A DNA stretch of 64,000 nt from Pseudomonadota bacterium. GTDB taxonomy: Bacteria; Pseudomonadota; Gammaproteobacteria; Burkholderiales; Burkholderiaceae_C. The stretch is from the NCBI GenBank assembly GCA_021819435.1, contig JAKARB010000011.1:1-64000 (forward strand), written 5' to 3'. A program made the position numbers and the translations under genes. The notes beneath the pieces are model-generated. The model was given only the letters and a program-made list of their open reading frames with translations. It made no database searches and was not told the origin of the DNA. Below are positions 35,908-46,547 of this stretch, piece by piece. Every line of letters begins with the position of its first letter. Position 1 is the stretch's first letter.

Positions 35908-37251
35908 TTAGACATAGGCCGGGACCACGCAGGTCTTGTGTTCGATGTGGTGCACGAACTCGTCGCGGAAGTGCTTGATGAAGGCACGCACCGGCATCGC
36001 GGCGGCGTCACCCAGTGCGCAGATGGTGCGACCCTGGATGTTGTCTGCCACCGAGTTCAGCATCTCGATGTCTTCCATGCGGCCCTGGCCATGCTCGATG
36101 CGATTGACCATGCGCCACAGCCAGCCCGTGCCTTCGCGGCAAGGCGTGCACTGGCCACACGATTCGTGCATGTAGAAGTAGCTCAGGCGCAGCAGGCTCT
36201 TGACCATGCAGCGCGAGTCATCGAGCACGATGACCGCGCCCGAACCCAGCATGGAGCCCGCCTTGGCGATGGCGTCGTAGTCCATCGTCAGGCCCATCAT
36301 CACGTCGGCGGGAATCACCGGCGAAGACGAGCCACCAGGGATCACGGCCTTGAGTTTGCGGCCCTTACGCACGCCACCGGCCAGCTCCAGCAGGGTGCTG
36401 AAAGGCGTGCCCAGCGGGATCTCGAAGTTGCCCGGGTTCTCGACGTCGCCCGAAACGGTGAACAGCTTGGTGCCGCCGTTGTTGGGCTTGCCGACGGCCA
36501 GGTAGGCCTCGCCACCGTTGCGAATGATCCAGGGAACGGCCGCGAAGGTTTCGGTGTTGTTGATCGTGGTGGGCTTGCCATAGACGCCGAAGCTCGCCGG
36601 GAAAGGCGGCTTGAAGCGCGGCTGGCCTTTCTTGCCTTCGATCGATTCGATCAGGGCGGTTTCTTCGCCGCAGATGTAGGCGCCGAAGCCGTGGTGCGCG
36701 TGCAGCTGGAAGCTGAAGCCGCTGCCCAGGATGTTGTCACCCAGGTAGCCGGCTGCGCGGGCTTCTTCCAGGGCGGCTTCGAAGCGCTCGTAGACCTCGA
36801 AGATCTCGCCGTGGATGTAGTTGTAGCCCACCGAGATGCCCATCGCGTAGGCCGCGATGATCATGCCCTCAATGACGATGTGCGGGTTGTGCATCAGGAT
36901 CTCGCGATCCTTCGCGGTGCCCGGCTCGCCTTCGTCGGAGTTGCACACGAGGTACTTCTGGCCCGGGAAGGCGCGGGGCATGAAGCTCCACTTCAGGCCC
37001 GTGGGGAAGCCCGCACCGCCACGGCCACGCAGGCCAGAGGCCTTGACCTCGGCGATGACGGCGTCTTGCGAAAGACCTTCACCGCCATCCTTGCCCAGGA
37101 TCTTGCGCAGCGCCGCGTAGCCGCCACGCGCTTCGTAATCCTTGATGGACCAGTTGCTGCCGGTGAGGTCAGCGTAGATCTGCGGATTGATGTGGCGGCC
37201 GTGGAAAACGGTTTCCTTGCCGGTCGCCTGGAATTGGGAGAGATCGATCAT
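35908..37251 (-). CDS. nuoF: NADH-quinone oxidoreductase subunit F
   Basis: A 447-aa NADH- and FMN-binding subunit, entry point for electrons. The glycine-rich nucleotide loop [13 protein letters not shown] is at about 75-87. N3 [4Fe-4S] ligands C365, C368 and C371 lie in [13 protein letters not shown], with a fourth Cys about 40 residues on. The ATG at 37251 (MIDLSQF) is the family start; the open frame continues 44 codons upstream into nuoE without support. 11 bases after nuoE. Confidence 0.97.
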   Translation of the reverse strand: MIDLSQFQATGKETVFHGRHINPQIYADLTGSNWSIKDYEARGGYAALRKILGKDGGEGLSQDAVIAEVKASGLRGRGGAGFPTGLKWSFMPRAFPGQKYLVCNSDEGEPGTAKDREILMHNPHIVIEGMIIAAYAMGISVGYNYIHGEIFEVYERFEAALEEARAAGYLGDNILGSGFSFQLHAHHGFGAYICGEETALIESIEGKKGQPRFKPPFPASFGVYGKPTTINNTETFAAVPWIIRNGGEAYLAVGKPNNGGTKLFTVSGDVENPGNFEIPLGTPFSTLLELAGGVRKGRKLKAVIPGGSSSPVIPADVMMGLTMDYDAIAKAGSMLGSGAVIVLDDSRCMVKSLLRLSYFYMHESCGQCTPCREGTGWLWRMVNRIEHGQGRMEDIEMLNSVADNIQGRTICALGDAAAMPVRAFIKHFRDEFVHHIEHKTCVVPAYV

Positions 37252-37262
37252 CGCCCTGCCCT

Positions 37263-37748
37263 TCACTTGGCTTTGGACTTCAGGAGATCGAGCAGCTGAT
37301 CCAGCTTCTCGTTGCTCATGAAGCTCAACATCTGACGGTCGTTGACCAGCATCACCGGCGCGTCGGCGCAGGCACCCAGGCATTCGCTGGGCTGCACGGT
37401 GAACACGCCATCGGCGGTGGTGCCATAGGGCTCGACGCCCAGCTTGCTGCAGACGTGCTGCAGGGCCTTTTCACCATCACGCAGTTGGCACGGCAGGTTG
37501 GTACACACGTTCAGCTTGAACTGGCCCACCGGCTTCTGGTTGTACATGTTGTAGAAGCTGGTGACTTCGTGCACGGCCATGGGGGCCACGCCGAGGTAGT
37601 CGGCCAGCTCCTGCTCGCTCTCGGGCGAGACCCAGCCACGCTCCTGCTGGAGGATGGACAGGCAGGCCATGACAGCGGAGATGCGCTGGTCGGCCGGGTA
37701 CTTGGCGAGTTCGCGGTCGAACCGCGCCTTGGTTTGTTCGCTCAACAT
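37263..37748 (-). CDS. nuoE: NADH-quinone oxidoreductase subunit E
   Basis: A 161-aa thioredoxin-like subunit binding [2Fe-2S] cluster N1a through C82, C87, C123 and C127. It partners NuoF at the tip of the peripheral arm. Length matches E. coli NuoE (166 aa). It follows nuoD by 26 bases. Confidence 0.97.
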   Translation of the reverse strand: MLSEQTKARFDRELAKYPADQRISAVMACLSILQQERGWVSPESEQELADYLGVAPMAVHEVTSFYNMYNQKPVGQFKLNVCTNLPCQLRDGEKALQHVCSKLGVEPYGTTADGVFTVQPSECLGACADAPVMLVNDRQMLSFMSNEKLDQLLDLLKSKAK

Positions 37749-37774
37749 GGTGGGGCTGCTCAGGTAGCGTTCAC

Positions 37775-39028
37775 TCAGCGGTCGATCTCACCGAACACGA
37801 TGTCCATCGTGCCGATGATGGCCACGGCGTCGGCGATCATGTGGCCCTTGGACATCTCGTCCAGGGCGGCCAGGTGCGGGAAGCCGGGGGCGCGGATCTT
37901 CAGGCGATAGGGCTTGTTGGCGCCGTCGGACACCAGGTAGATGCCGAATTCACCCTTCGGGTGCTCGACCGCGGCATAGGCCTCGGACTCGGGCACGTGA
38001 AAGCCCTCGGTGAAGAGCTTGAAGTGGTGGATCAGCTCTTCCATCGAGGACTTCATCTCGACGCGCGAAGGCGGTGCCACCTTGTGGTTGTCGGTGATGA
38101 CCGGGCCCGGGTTGGCGCGCAGCCAGTCCACGCATTGCTTGATGATGCGGTTGGACTGGCGCAGCTCTTCGACGCGGACCACGTAGCGGTCATAGCAGTC
38201 GCCGTTGGTGCCGACGGGGATGTCGAAGTCGAGCTTGTCGTAGACGTCGTAAGGCTGGTGCTTGCGCAGGTCCCAGACGATGCCCGAGCCACGCAGCATG
38301 GCGCCCGTCAGCCCCATCTGCAAGGCGCGCTCAGGCGACACCACGCCGATGCCAACCGTGCGCTGTTTCCAGATGCGGTTGTCTGTCAGCAGGGTTTCGT
38401 ATTCATCGACCAGCTTGGGGAAGCGCTGGGTGAAATCGTCGATGAAGTCCAGCAGCGAGCCCTGGCGGTTCTCGTTGAGCTTGGCGATGGTGCGCGCGTT
38501 CTTGATCTTGCTGACCTTGTACTGCGGCATGGTGTCCGGCAGGTCGCGGTAGACACCGCCCGGACGGAAGTAGGCCGCGTGCATGCGGGCGCCCGAGACG
38601 GCTTCGTACATGTCGAAGAGGTCTTCGCGCTCGCGGAAGCAGTAGATCAGGATGTTCATGGCGCCGCAGTCGAAACCGTGGCAGCCCAGCCAGAGCAGGT
38701 GGTTCAGCACGCGGGTGATTTCCGCGAACATCACGCGGATGTACTGCGCGCGCACCGGCACCTCGATGCCCAGCATCTTCTCGATGGCCAGGCAGTAGGC
38801 GTGCTCGTTGCACATCATCGAGACGTAGTCCAGGCGGTCCATGTAGGGCAACGACTGGATGTAGGTCTTGGACTCGGCCAGCTTCTCGGTGGCGCGGTGC
38901 AGCAGGCCGATGTGGGGATCGGCGCGCTGGATGACTTCGCCGTCCAGCTCGAGCACCAGGCGCAGCACGCCGTGTGCCGCCGGGTGCTGCGGACCGAAGT
39001 TCAGGGTGTAGTTCTTGATTTCAGCCAT
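37775..39028 (-). CDS. nuoD: NADH-quinone oxidoreductase subunit D
   Basis: A 417-aa 49-kDa-type subunit that lines the quinone site with NuoB. The N-terminal [20 protein letters not shown] stretch contains the conserved His that contacts quinone, and the C terminus ends in the family's D-x-V-FGEIDR. NuoC is a separate gene here, unlike the NuoCD fusion of E. coli. The ATG at 39028 is the conserved start; a REP-like element lies between it and nuoC. Confidence 0.97.
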   Translation of the reverse strand: MAEIKNYTLNFGPQHPAAHGVLRLVLELDGEVIQRADPHIGLLHRATEKLAESKTYIQSLPYMDRLDYVSMMCNEHAYCLAIEKMLGIEVPVRAQYIRVMFAEITRVLNHLLWLGCHGFDCGAMNILIYCFREREDLFDMYEAVSGARMHAAYFRPGGVYRDLPDTMPQYKVSKIKNARTIAKLNENRQGSLLDFIDDFTQRFPKLVDEYETLLTDNRIWKQRTVGIGVVSPERALQMGLTGAMLRGSGIVWDLRKHQPYDVYDKLDFDIPVGTNGDCYDRYVVRVEELRQSNRIIKQCVDWLRANPGPVITDNHKVAPPSRVEMKSSMEELIHHFKLFTEGFHVPESEAYAAVEHPKGEFGIYLVSDGANKPYRLKIRAPGFPHLAALDEMSKGHMIADAVAIIGTMDIVFGEIDR

Positions 39029-39088
39029 ATCAACTCTCCATGGCGCCGAAGCACTGGACCCGACGCAGGCCACGGCCCGATTCAGCAA

Positions 39089-39163
39089 ACACCACGGATC
39101 CGGCTCCGCCGGTCCGTCGGTGTTGCCCCCTTGAGGGGGCGCGCGAAGCGCGTAGGGGGTGGT
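39089..39163. repeat. REP-like element between nuoC and nuoD
   Basis: An interrupted long inverted repeat (AACACC-CGGA-CCGG ... CCGG-TCCG-GGTGTT, about 39089-39125) is followed by GCCCCCTTGAGGGGGC and GCGCGAAGCGC hairpins and TAGGGGG. The second part is related to the element at 35820-35907. It accounts for the unusual 135-base nuoD-nuoC gap. Confidence 0.6.
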
Positions 39164-39775
39164 TCATTTCAAGCCACCGTAGTTATCTTCGCGGATGATG
39201 CGCGGCGTGATCTCGCGCGGCTCGATCGTCACCGGCTGGTAGATCACGCGCTTTTGCTCGGCGTCGTAGCGCATCTCGACGTGGCCCGACACCGGGAAGT
39301 CCTTGCGGAAGGGGTGGCCGATGAAGCCGTAGTCGGTCAGGATGCGGCGCAGGTCTTCGTGGCCATCGAACACGATGCCGTAAAGGTCAAAAGCCTCGCG
39401 CTCGAACCAGTTGGCGCTGTTCCAGATCGGCGTGACCGACTTGACGACGGGGAAGTCATCATCGAGCGCGAACACCTTCAGGCGCACACGCCAGTTGTGG
39501 CTGATCGACAGCAGGTGGCTGACCACGCAGAAGCGCGGGCCTTCGGCGTAGAGGCTATTGGCGCCGTCTTTGTAGGCCGAGTAGTCGATGCCGCACAGGT
39601 CGATGAGTTGCTCGAACTTCAGCGAGGCGTTGTCGCGCAAGGTGAGCGCAACGGCTTCGTAATCGGCAGACGAGACGGTGATGGTGATCTCGCCACGGTC
39701 GACGACCAGGCGCTTGATCTTGTCGCCCAGGGTGGACTCCAGGGCGGCTTGCAGGGTGGCGAGTTTCTGGCTCAT
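39164..39775 (-). CDS. nuoC: NADH-quinone oxidoreductase subunit C
   Basis: A 203-aa 30-kDa-type peripheral subunit, structural, without cofactor. It has the family block around [21 protein letters not shown] followed by [14 protein letters not shown]. It lies 15 bases after nuoB. Confidence 0.97.
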   Translation of the reverse strand: MSQKLATLQAALESTLGDKIKRLVVDRGEITITVSSADYEAVALTLRDNASLKFEQLIDLCGIDYSAYKDGANSLYAEGPRFCVVSHLLSISHNWRVRLKVFALDDDFPVVKSVTPIWNSANWFEREAFDLYGIVFDGHEDLRRILTDYGFIGHPFRKDFPVSGHVEMRYDAEQKRVIYQPVTIEPREITPRIIREDNYGGLK

Positions 39776-39790
39776 GCGCGTGCTTCCTGA

Positions 39791-40267
39791 TCAGCGGGCG
39801 ATGGTGTTCTCACGGCGGATCTTGGCTTGCAGCTGCAAGATGCCGTAGAGCAGCGCCTCAGCGGTCGGGGGGCAGCCCGGCACGTAGACGTCGACGGGCA
39901 CGATGCGGTCGCAGCCGCGCACCACCGAGTAGCTGTAGTGGTAGTAGCCACCGCCGTTGGCGCACGAGCCCATGGACAGCACCCAGCGGGGCTCGGCCAT
40001 TTGGTCATATACCTTGCGCAGCGCGGGCGCCATCTTGTTGCACAGCGTGCCGGCCACGATCATCAGGTCGGACTGGCGCGGGCTCGGGCGGAACAGCATG
40101 CCGAAACGGTCGATGTCGTAGCGCGCGGCACCCGCGTGCATCATCTCGACGGCGCAACAGGCCAGGCCGAAGGTCATCGGCCACAGCGAGCCGGTCTTCG
40201 ACCAATTGATCAGGGTGTCGGCGGAGGTGGTGATGAAACCTTCCTTGAAAACGCCTTCGATGCCCAT
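39791..40267 (-). CDS. nuoB: NADH-quinone oxidoreductase subunit B
   Basis: A 158-aa subunit carrying the terminal [4Fe-4S] cluster N2. The ligands are the adjacent pair C37/C38 plus C102 and C132, as in the family. It passes electrons to quinone at the interface with NuoD and NuoH. Length is typical for betaproteobacteria. Confidence 0.97.
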   Translation of the reverse strand: MGIEGVFKEGFITTSADTLINWSKTGSLWPMTFGLACCAVEMMHAGAARYDIDRFGMLFRPSPRQSDLMIVAGTLCNKMAPALRKVYDQMAEPRWVLSMGSCANGGGYYHYSYSVVRGCDRIVPVDVYVPGCPPTAEALLYGILQLQAKIRRENTIAR

Positions 40268-40327
40268 GTGATTACCTCTTCAGATTCCGTTGGTGCCCGA
40301 TGGTGGGGAGACAGGGCACGGTATCCA

Positions 40328-40687
40328 TCATTCCCAGTCCAGGGCGCCCTTCTTCCACTCGTAGGCGAAGCCCACGACCAAGATGCCCAGGAAGAGCATC
40401 ACAGCCAGGAAACCGGTCATGCCCACTTCCTTGAGCGCCACGGCCCAGGGGAAGAGGAAGGCGATTTCCAGGTCGAACAGGATGAACAGGATGGCGACCA
40501 GGTAGTAGCGCACGTCGAACTTCATGCGCGCGTCTTCGAACGCTTCGAAGCCGCATTCGTAGGGGGAGTTCTTGGCCTCGTCCGGACGGCGGGGACCGAG
40601 CAGAAAGCCCAGCAACTGAGGTGCCACGCCGACACCCACGCCAACCAAGATGAAAAGGATGACCGGCAGGTATTGCTCAATGTTCAT
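40328..40687 (-). CDS. nuoA: NADH-quinone oxidoreductase subunit A
   Basis: A 119-aa protein with three membrane helices (about 7-28, 59-80 and 88-109). The conserved YECGFE loop (44-49, C45) and the acidic pair D72/E74 are present. It is the first gene of the 14-gene nuo operon; the promoter must lie in the 270-base region up to tRNA-Leu. No clear -35/-10 pair could be chosen by eye there, but TGACAG repeats occur at 40852-40880. Confidence 0.97.
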   Translation of the reverse strand: MNIEQYLPVILFILVGVGVGVAPQLLGFLLGPRRPDEAKNSPYECGFEAFEDARMKFDVRYYLVAILFILFDLEIAFLFPWAVALKEVGMTGFLAVMLFLGILVVGFAYEWKKGALDWE

Positions 40688-40851
40688 GGCCAGGGGCTTT
40701 CTGATTGAAGCTCATGCTGCAGCGCACCAAGCGTGCGCTGCGCGATTGGAACACATCGACAAAACAAAAAGCGCGCCAGGCATGCCACCAGCCGGAAATA
40801 AACCCGACTTGGCGGCGGCCAGAGCGCGCCCTCCGGAGAACCTTGATCCAC

Positions 40852-40880
40852 TGACAGCACCTTTTGACAGGCCACTGTCA
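40852..40880. promoter_or_regulatory. TGACAG/CTGTCA repeat cluster upstream of nuoA
   Basis: TGACAG occurs at 40852 and 40865, and its inverse CTGTCA at 40875, within 29 bases, about 165 bases before the nuoA ATG. It could be a regulatory site for the operon. This is seen by eye only and may be chance. Confidence 0.25.
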
Positions 40881-40957
40881 TCAACCAACCAATCAGCTAC
40901 AAGCAAGCAACTGGCGCTGATCATGTGGGTGGGGACACAAAGACTCGTTTGATCTTT

Positions 40958-41042
40958 TGGTGCCGACGGCGAGACTCGAACTCGCACAGCTTTCGCCACT
41001 ACCCCCTCAAGATAGCGTGTCTACCAATTTCACCACGTCGGC
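40958..41042 (-). tRNA. tRNA-Leu (anticodon GAG)
   Basis: An 85-base class II tRNA with encoded CCA: acceptor GCCGACG pairs with CGTCGGC, the D-loop contains TTGGTAGACAC, the anticodon loop TTGAGGG gives GAG, and the T-loop is GTTCGAGTC. It lies between secG and nuoA, a common position in Burkholderiales, and may be co-transcribed with them. Confidence 0.96.
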
Positions 41043-41262
41043 ATTCGAATGGACACCAGGCTGGGGACCTGGCATCAGGCCGCATCACGTCTTTGTGACC
41101 GCCTGTCGAACTTTGCTTCGGCTTGCCTGAGGATTGCTCACCGAAGACTCAGATTCTAAACCGAAAAACACTTGCTCACACCGGGAGAGTGTGGCGTGTG
41201 TGCACTTTCGGGTGCGGCCGTCCGGATACTTGACAGCACCCAAACCGGCCGCATGCCGCCCA

Positions 41263-41634
41263 TCACTTGCCCGGGATCAGGGCCGCACCAGAAGCCGGCG
41301 CGGCAGGAACCGAAGCGGGTGCCGCCGTCGAAGCCTGGGCGGCTGCACTGGCGGCCTGCTCCAGCAGCGAGGGCTGCTCTGCCACCACACCACGGTTGGT
41401 GCCGAAATAAGCCAGCCCCAGCGTGGACACGAAGAACACCGTGGCGGCCACCGCAGTCGAACGGGAGAGAAAATTGGCGCTGCCGGTGGCACCAAAGAGG
41501 CTGCCGGAAGCGCCGCTGCCGAAGGACGCTCCCATGTCGGCGCCCTTGCCGTGCTGCACCAGCACCAGGCCGATCATGGCCAGCGCCGACACCACCTGCA
41601 GCAGCAGGACGATGGTCAACAAGGCTTGTTGCAT
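41263..41634 (-). CDS. secG: Preprotein translocase subunit SecG
   Basis: A 123-aa inner-membrane protein, accessory part of the SecYEG channel. Two hydrophobic helices lie at about 4-24 and 57-77, joined by the conserved GKGADMGASFGSGASGSLFG loop. The C-terminal 40 residues are Ala/Pro/Ser-rich and probably disordered. It lies 38 bases after tpiA and ahead of tRNA-Leu. Confidence 0.95.
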   Translation of the reverse strand: MQQALLTIVLLLQVVSALAMIGLVLVQHGKGADMGASFGSGASGSLFGATGSANFLSRSTAVAATVFFVSTLGLAYFGTNRGVVAEQPSLLEQAASAAAQASTAAPASVPAAPASGAALIPGK

Positions 41635-41672
41635 GAACTCGAACTCCTGAAATCAGTGAATGCGCGGGCCGA

Positions 41673-42419
41673 TCAGGCCGCGCGCGCGATGGCGGCGAAA
41701 TCAGCCGCCTTGAGCGAAGCACCACCAATCAGACCACCGTCGATGTCGGCCTGAGCAAACAGCTCGCCTGCGTTGTCGGGCTTGACGCTGCCGCCGTACA
41801 GAAGCGGCACGTGCACAGCTGCCGCTTGAGCCGACTTCAGGCGCGCACGCAGGAATGCGTGCACGGCCTGAGCCTGCTCAGGCGAAGCGGTCTTGCCAGT
41901 GCCAATGGCCCAAACAGGCTCGTACGCCACCACCACCTTGGCCACATCGGCACCCAGGGTGGCGATGACGGCGTCGATCTGGCGCCCCACGACGGCTTCG
42001 GTTTGGCCGGCTTCGCGCTCGGCGAGCGTCTCGCCGACACAGACGATCGGCACCAGGCCGTGCGCCAGCGCAGCCTTGGCCTTGTCCGCGACCAACTGGT
42101 CAGACTCGGCGTGGTAGCTGCGGCGCTCGGAGTGGCCGACGATCGCGTAAGTGCCACCGAACTCGCGCACCATGGGGCCTGCGATTTCACCGGTGAACGC
42201 TCCTTGCGCCTGCGTCGACAGGTCCTGCACGCCGAAGGCGATGGCCGAGCCCTTCAAGGCAGCAGCCACATCGGCCAGGAACACGGCGGGCGGGCAGACC
42301 GCCACGTCGGCGCGGGGCGCCGTCGCGGGCAGGTCGGCCGCCAGCAGGCCTTGCAGCAGCTCGGCGTTGGATGCACGGCTGCCGTGCATCTTCCAGTTGC
42401 CAACAACCAGCTTCTTCAT
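41673..42419 (-). CDS. tpiA: Triosephosphate isomerase
   Basis: A 248-aa cytosolic glycolytic and gluconeogenic enzyme interconverting dihydroxyacetone phosphate and glyceraldehyde 3-phosphate. Catalytic residues are N8, K10 (NWKMHG), H96 (GHSERR) and E167 (YEPVWAIGTG). The ATG at 42419 begins the conserved MKKLVVGNWK. A GTG three codons earlier overlaps the pnp stop (GTGA) and could be used for coupling. Neither has a strong ribosome site, so translation may depend on pnp. Confidence 0.96.
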   Translation of the reverse strand: MKKLVVGNWKMHGSRASNAELLQGLLAADLPATAPRADVAVCPPAVFLADVAAALKGSAIAFGVQDLSTQAQGAFTGEIAGPMVREFGGTYAIVGHSERRSYHAESDQLVADKAKAALAHGLVPIVCVGETLAEREAGQTEAVVGRQIDAVIATLGADVAKVVVAYEPVWAIGTGKTASPEQAQAVHAFLRARLKSAQAAAVHVPLLYGGSVKPDNAGELFAQADIDGGLIGGASLKAADFAAIARAA

Positions 42420-42424
42420 GGTGC

Positions 42425-44707
42425 TCACTGCTGCTGTTGTTGCTGTTCTTGACCTTGCGACTCAGCGCCAGCCTCCTGGGGAGCCTGCTCGGCGCGGGGA
42501 GCGCGCTCGCGGCGCTCGCCACGGTCTCCGCGATCACGGCCGCGATCACCACGGTCGCCACGGTCGCCACGATCACCACGGGGACCACGCTCTTCGCGCT
42601 CGGGCATGCCCTCAGGGCGCTCCAGCAGGGCCTTCATGGACAGCTTGACGCGGCCCTTCTCGTCCGTTTCCAGGACCTTGACCTTGACGATCTGGCCTTC
42701 CCTCAGGTAGTCGGACACGTTCTCGACGCGCTCGTGAGCGATCTGGCTGATGTGCAGCAGGCCATCCTTGCCGGGCAGCAGGTTCACCAGGGCGCCGAAG
42801 TCGAACAGCTTGGTGACGGCGCCTTCGTAGGTGGCGCCGATTTCCACCTCAGCGGTGATCTCGTTGATGCGCTTGATGGCGAACTCGGCCTTGGCACCAT
42901 CGGTCGAAGCGATGGTGATGACACCGTCTTCGGCGATGTTGATCTGGCAACCGGTTTCTTCGCACAGGCCACGGATGGTGGCGCCGCCCTTGCCGATCAC
43001 GTCACGGATCTTTTCCGGGTTGATCTTGAGGGTGTAGAGGCGAGGAGCGAACTCGGAGACTTCCGTGTTGGCACCGGCCATGGCTTCGGTCATCTTGCCC
43101 AGGATGTGCAGGCGGGCTTCCTTGGCCTGAGCCAGCGCCACTTGCATGATTTCCTTGGTGATGCCCTGGATCTTGATGTCCATCTGCAGGGCGGTGATGC
43201 CGCCGGTGGTGCCCGCCACCTTGAAGTCCATGTCGCCGAGGTGATCCTCGTCACCCAGGATGTCGGTCAGCACGGCGAACTTGTTGCCGTCCTTGATCAA
43301 GCCCATGGCGATGCCGGCCACGTGGGCCTTCATCGGCACGCCGGCGTCCATCATCGCCAGGCAGCCACCGCAGACGGAAGCCATCGACGAGGAGCCGTTG
43401 GACTCGGTGATCTCGGAGACCACGCGCACGGTGTAGGCGAAGTCTTCCTTGGCGGGCAGCAGCGGCACCAGGGCGCGCTTGGCCAGGCGTCCGTGGCCGA
43501 TTTCGCGGCGCTTCGGCGAGCCCACGCGACCGGTTTCGCCGGTGGCGAACGGAGGCATGTTGTAGTGGAACAGGAAGGTGTCGCGGAAGTCGCCGGTCAG
43601 GGCGTCGATGCGCTGAGCGTCTTGCTCGGTGCCGAGGGTGGCGATGACCAGGGCCTGGGTTTCACCACGGGTGAACAGGGCCGAGCCGTGCACGCGCGGC
43701 AGCACGCCGGTGCGGATCTCGATGGGACGCACGGTGCGGGTATCACGGCCGTCGATGCGAGGCTCACCGGCCAGGATCTGGCTGCGCACGATCTTGGCTT
43801 CGATGTCGAACATCAGGCTTTCGACCTTGACGGCGTCGAACTCGATGCCTTGCTCGGTCAGGGCGCCCTTCACTTCTGCGTAGGCGGCGCGGCAAGCCTG
43901 GGTGCGGGCCTGCTTGGAGCGGATCTGGTAAGCAGCTCGCAGCTTCTCTTCGGCAAGGCCGTTGACCTTGGCGATGAAGTCTTCGTCCTTGGCGGGCGGC
44001 TGCCAGTCCCAGGCCGGCTTGCCGGCGTCACGCACGAGTTCGTGGATGGCCTGGATGGCGACGTTGCCCTGCTCGTGGCCGAACACCACTGCGCCCAGCA
44101 TCACGTCTTCAGAGAGCTGGTCGGCTTCGGATTCGACCATCAGCACGGCGGTTTCGGTGCCGGCGACGACCAGGTCCATCTTCGATTCGGCGACTTCGGC
44201 GATGCTGGGGTTCAGCACGTATTCGCCGTTGATGTAGCCCACGCGGGCGGCGCCGATCGGGCCATTGAAGGGGATGCCGGAGATCGACAGCGCGGCGCTG
44301 GAGGCGATCATGGCGGCGATGTCGGCCGAGACCTCGGGGTTCAGCGACACCACGTGGATGACCAGCTGCACTTCGTTGTAGAAGCCTTCGGGGAACAGCG
44401 GGCGGATCGGGCGGTCGATCAGGCGCGAGGTCAGGGTTTCGAGCTCGGAAGGCTTGGCTTCGCGCTTGAAGAAGCTGCCAGGGATCTTGCCGGCGGCGTA
44501 GGTCTTCTCGATGTAGTCGACGGTCAGCGGGAAGAAATCTTGGCCAGCCTTGGGGCTCTTGGCGCACACCACGGTGGCCAGCACGACGGTGCCTTCGATG
44601 TCGACCAGCACGGCGCCGGTGGCCTGGCGGGCGATTTCACCCGTCTCCATGGTGACGGTGTGGCGGCCCCACTGGAAGGTCTTGGTGACTTTGTTGAACA
44701 TGGTCAT
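42425..44707 (-). CDS. pnp: Polyribonucleotide nucleotidyltransferase (PNPase)
   Basis: A 760-aa 3'-to-5' phosphorolytic exoribonuclease of the RNA degradosome. Domains in order: RNase PH-like 1 (about 14-145), linker helices, RNase PH-like 2 (about 325-460), KH (about 556-615, with [17 protein letters not shown]) and S1 (about 622-692). A tail of about 64 residues follows with tandem GDR units and a six-Gln end, longer and more basic than in E. coli (711 aa). The ATG at 44707 has GGAGACTCC upstream; MFNK two codons later is an alternative. It lies downstream of rpsO behind a strong hairpin that is a likely RNase III or terminator site. Confidence 0.97.
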   Translation of the reverse strand: MTMFNKVTKTFQWGRHTVTMETGEIARQATGAVLVDIEGTVVLATVVCAKSPKAGQDFFPLTVDYIEKTYAAGKIPGSFFKREAKPSELETLTSRLIDRPIRPLFPEGFYNEVQLVIHVVSLNPEVSADIAAMIASSAALSISGIPFNGPIGAARVGYINGEYVLNPSIAEVAESKMDLVVAGTETAVLMVESEADQLSEDVMLGAVVFGHEQGNVAIQAIHELVRDAGKPAWDWQPPAKDEDFIAKVNGLAEEKLRAAYQIRSKQARTQACRAAYAEVKGALTEQGIEFDAVKVESLMFDIEAKIVRSQILAGEPRIDGRDTRTVRPIEIRTGVLPRVHGSALFTRGETQALVIATLGTEQDAQRIDALTGDFRDTFLFHYNMPPFATGETGRVGSPKRREIGHGRLAKRALVPLLPAKEDFAYTVRVVSEITESNGSSSMASVCGGCLAMMDAGVPMKAHVAGIAMGLIKDGNKFAVLTDILGDEDHLGDMDFKVAGTTGGITALQMDIKIQGITKEIMQVALAQAKEARLHILGKMTEAMAGANTEVSEFAPRLYTLKINPEKIRDVIGKGGATIRGLCEETGCQINIAEDGVITIASTDGAKAEFAIKRINEITAEVEIGATYEGAVTKLFDFGALVNLLPGKDGLLHISQIAHERVENVSDYLREGQIVKVKVLETDEKGRVKLSMKALLERPEGMPEREERGPRGDRGDRGDRGDRGRDRGDRGERRERAPRAEQAPQEAGAESQGQEQQQQQQ
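42518..42590. repeat. 9-bp tandem repeats in the pnp tail
   Basis: About six degenerate copies of a 9-base unit (minus strand GGCGACCGT type) encode the GDR repeats of the PNPase tail. Such in-frame arrays can change copy number without breaking the frame. A run of Gln codons follows at 42428-42448. Confidence 0.7.
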
Positions 44708-44857
44708 GGATGGAGTCTCCTGTTGCGATGGGCCACATGGCCCGGAGGTGCCTTCACTCTGTCGCGATGCCATTCCAGCGTGCCTGGGACTGCCCGGAGG
44801 GGGTCAACCACGCTGGAATGACACAGCGGTCGCTCGAATGAGTGCCGGCGTCAAAAA

Positions 44858-44898
44858 ACAAAAAGCCTGTGCTGGAGGCGTCCAGACAGGCTTTTTGT
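44858..44898. terminator. Bidirectional hairpin between rpsO and pnp
   Basis: A 12-bp stem ACAAAAAGCCTG/CAGGCTTTTTGT encloses a second 5-bp stem CTGGA/TCCAG with a GGCG loop. On the minus strand it would end or attenuate rpsO transcripts before pnp. In E. coli the rpsO-pnp gap also holds a terminator and an RNase III site used for pnp autoregulation. Confidence 0.88.
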
Positions 44899-44911
44899 CG
44901 TCATGCGGTGC

Positions 44912-45181
44912 TTACTTGCGCAGGCCCAGCTTCTGGATCAGCGCGGTGTAGCGAGCGAAGTCCTTGCCCTTGAGGTAGTCGAGCAGCTTGCGACGACGGC
45001 TGACCATGCGCAGCAGGCCGCGACGACCGTGGTGGTCCTTCTTGTTGGCCTTGAAGTGGGGGGTCAGTTCGTTGATGCGAGCGGTCAGCAGGGCCACTTG
45101 CACTTCGGGAGAGCCGGTGTCGGCCTGGCCACGGGCGTTGGCCTTGATGATCTCGGACTTGTTGATGTCTGCGACGGACAT
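44912..45181 (-). CDS. rpsO: 30S ribosomal protein S15
   Basis: An 89-aa primary 16S rRNA-binding protein of the 30S platform. The family sequence is complete from MSVADINK to the QKLGLRK end, with TGSPEVQ and KDHHGRRGL motifs; length equals E. coli S15. The ATG at 45181 is certain by homology. It lies upstream of pnp, as in most bacteria. S15 commonly represses its own mRNA, but no leader fold was verified here. Confidence 0.98.
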   Translation of the reverse strand: MSVADINKSEIIKANARGQADTGSPEVQVALLTARINELTPHFKANKKDHHGRRGLLRMVSRRRKLLDYLKGKDFARYTALIQKLGLRK

Positions 45182-45384
45182 GGTGTTTCCTACAAAAAAT
45201 GCAGACCGCCAGCGCCGGCTCGACACCCGCGTGATCGGTTTCTGCGTTGGACTTGCGACACCGGGTGAAACCGACCCGGGTCGTGCGAAAGCCCCATTTG
45301 AAACGCCAAGCAAAACCAGGCGCGCCAAGAAGGACAGCCTATGACTATATCAGGATTTCGCCCTGTGGTCGAGCAAGCCGTTCT

Positions 45385-46458
45385 TCAGGCATCCGCCAGC
45401 GGCCAGCGCGGCATCACATCGAACACCGGCTCAAGGCTGGGCCGCGCCAGGCCCGCCTGCACGCGCATGGCTGCAGCCAGCGCGATCATGGCGCCGTTGT
45501 CGGTGCACAGGTGCAGTTCCGGGTAATGCACACGGATGCCCCGACGCTGGCAAGCGCGGTTGAGTTGCTCGCGAAGCACCCGGTTCGCCCCCACCCCGCC
45601 GGCGATCACCACGCGCTTGAGGCCGGTCTCCTTCAGGGCCGCCAGCGATTTCTTCACCAGCACATCGACGATGGCGGCCTGCGTGGAAGCCGCCAGGTCG
45701 ACCAGCGCCTCCCGGTTGGCGGGATCGGCCAGGGCGGCGGCGTCATCCAGCCACCCCAGGCGCACCAAGTGGGTGCGAACGGCGGTTTTCAGGCCCGCGA
45801 AGGAGAAATCGAGGTTGCCGCTGTGCAACATGGGGCGCGGCAGGTCAAAGGCGTTTTCGCGCCCCCCCTCGGCCAGGCGCGAGAGGTGCGGCCCGCCCGG
45901 GTAAGGCAGGCCCATCAGCTTGGCGGATTTGTCGAAGGCCTCGCCGGCCGCGTCGTCCAGGGTTTCGCCCAGCAGTTCGTAGCGCCCCACCCCATCGACC
46001 CGCATGAGCTGGGTGTGCCCACCCGACACCAGCAGCGCAATGAAGGGGAACTCGGGCGGGTCGGCCGACAAAAAGGGCGACAGCAAGTGCCCCTCCAGAT
46101 GGTGAATGCCCAGCATGGGCTTGCCCAGGCTGGTGGCCAGCGCGCACGCCACCCCGGCACCGACGAGCAAGGCCCCGGCGAGCCCCGGCCCCCGGGTGTA
46201 AGCGACCAAGTCGACATCAGCCAGGGACACGCCTGCATCGGCCATGACCTGGCGCGTCAGTGGCACGACGCGGCGAATGTGGTCCCGGGAGGCCAGCTCG
46301 GGCACGACACCACCATAGGCCTGGTGCATGTCGATCTGGCTGTGCAGGGCGTGGGCGAGCAATTGGGGCGGGCCTTGCTCACCGAGCTGGACGAGCGCGA
46401 CGCCGGTTTCGTCGCACGACGATTCGATGCCCAGGATGCGTTGGGGGCGGAAAGACAT
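45385..46458 (-). CDS. tsaD: tRNA N6-adenosine threonylcarbamoyltransferase TsaD
   Basis: A 357-aa ASKHA-fold enzyme (Kae1/Gcp family) that, with TsaB and TsaE, attaches threonylcarbamoyl to A37 of tRNAs reading ANN codons. Signatures: IESSCDET (11-18) and HLEGH (120-124), whose two His bind the metal. It is about 20 residues longer than E. coli TsaD. It diverges from the nasT-like gene by 89 bases. Confidence 0.96.
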   Translation of the reverse strand: MSFRPQRILGIESSCDETGVALVQLGEQGPPQLLAHALHSQIDMHQAYGGVVPELASRDHIRRVVPLTRQVMADAGVSLADVDLVAYTRGPGLAGALLVGAGVACALATSLGKPMLGIHHLEGHLLSPFLSADPPEFPFIALLVSGGHTQLMRVDGVGRYELLGETLDDAAGEAFDKSAKLMGLPYPGGPHLSRLAEGGRENAFDLPRPMLHSGNLDFSFAGLKTAVRTHLVRLGWLDDAAALADPANREALVDLAASTQAAIVDVLVKKSLAALKETGLKRVVIAGGVGANRVLREQLNRACQRRGIRVHYPELHLCTDNGAMIALAAAMRVQAGLARPSLEPVFDVMPRWPLADA

Positions 46459-46547
46459 CCCTCAAGTGTAGGGCGCCGCGCCGGGGCGGGTGGCCGCATG
46501 GCCACATCTGGAGAAGGCCCCAGCCTGGCACGGGGTGCGTTTGTTGC

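Noticed and set aside
33457-37299. 1280-codon open frame on the plus strand over nuoG and nuoF
   Set aside because: Antisense shadow of conserved complex I genes, with no domain and His/Arg-rich composition.
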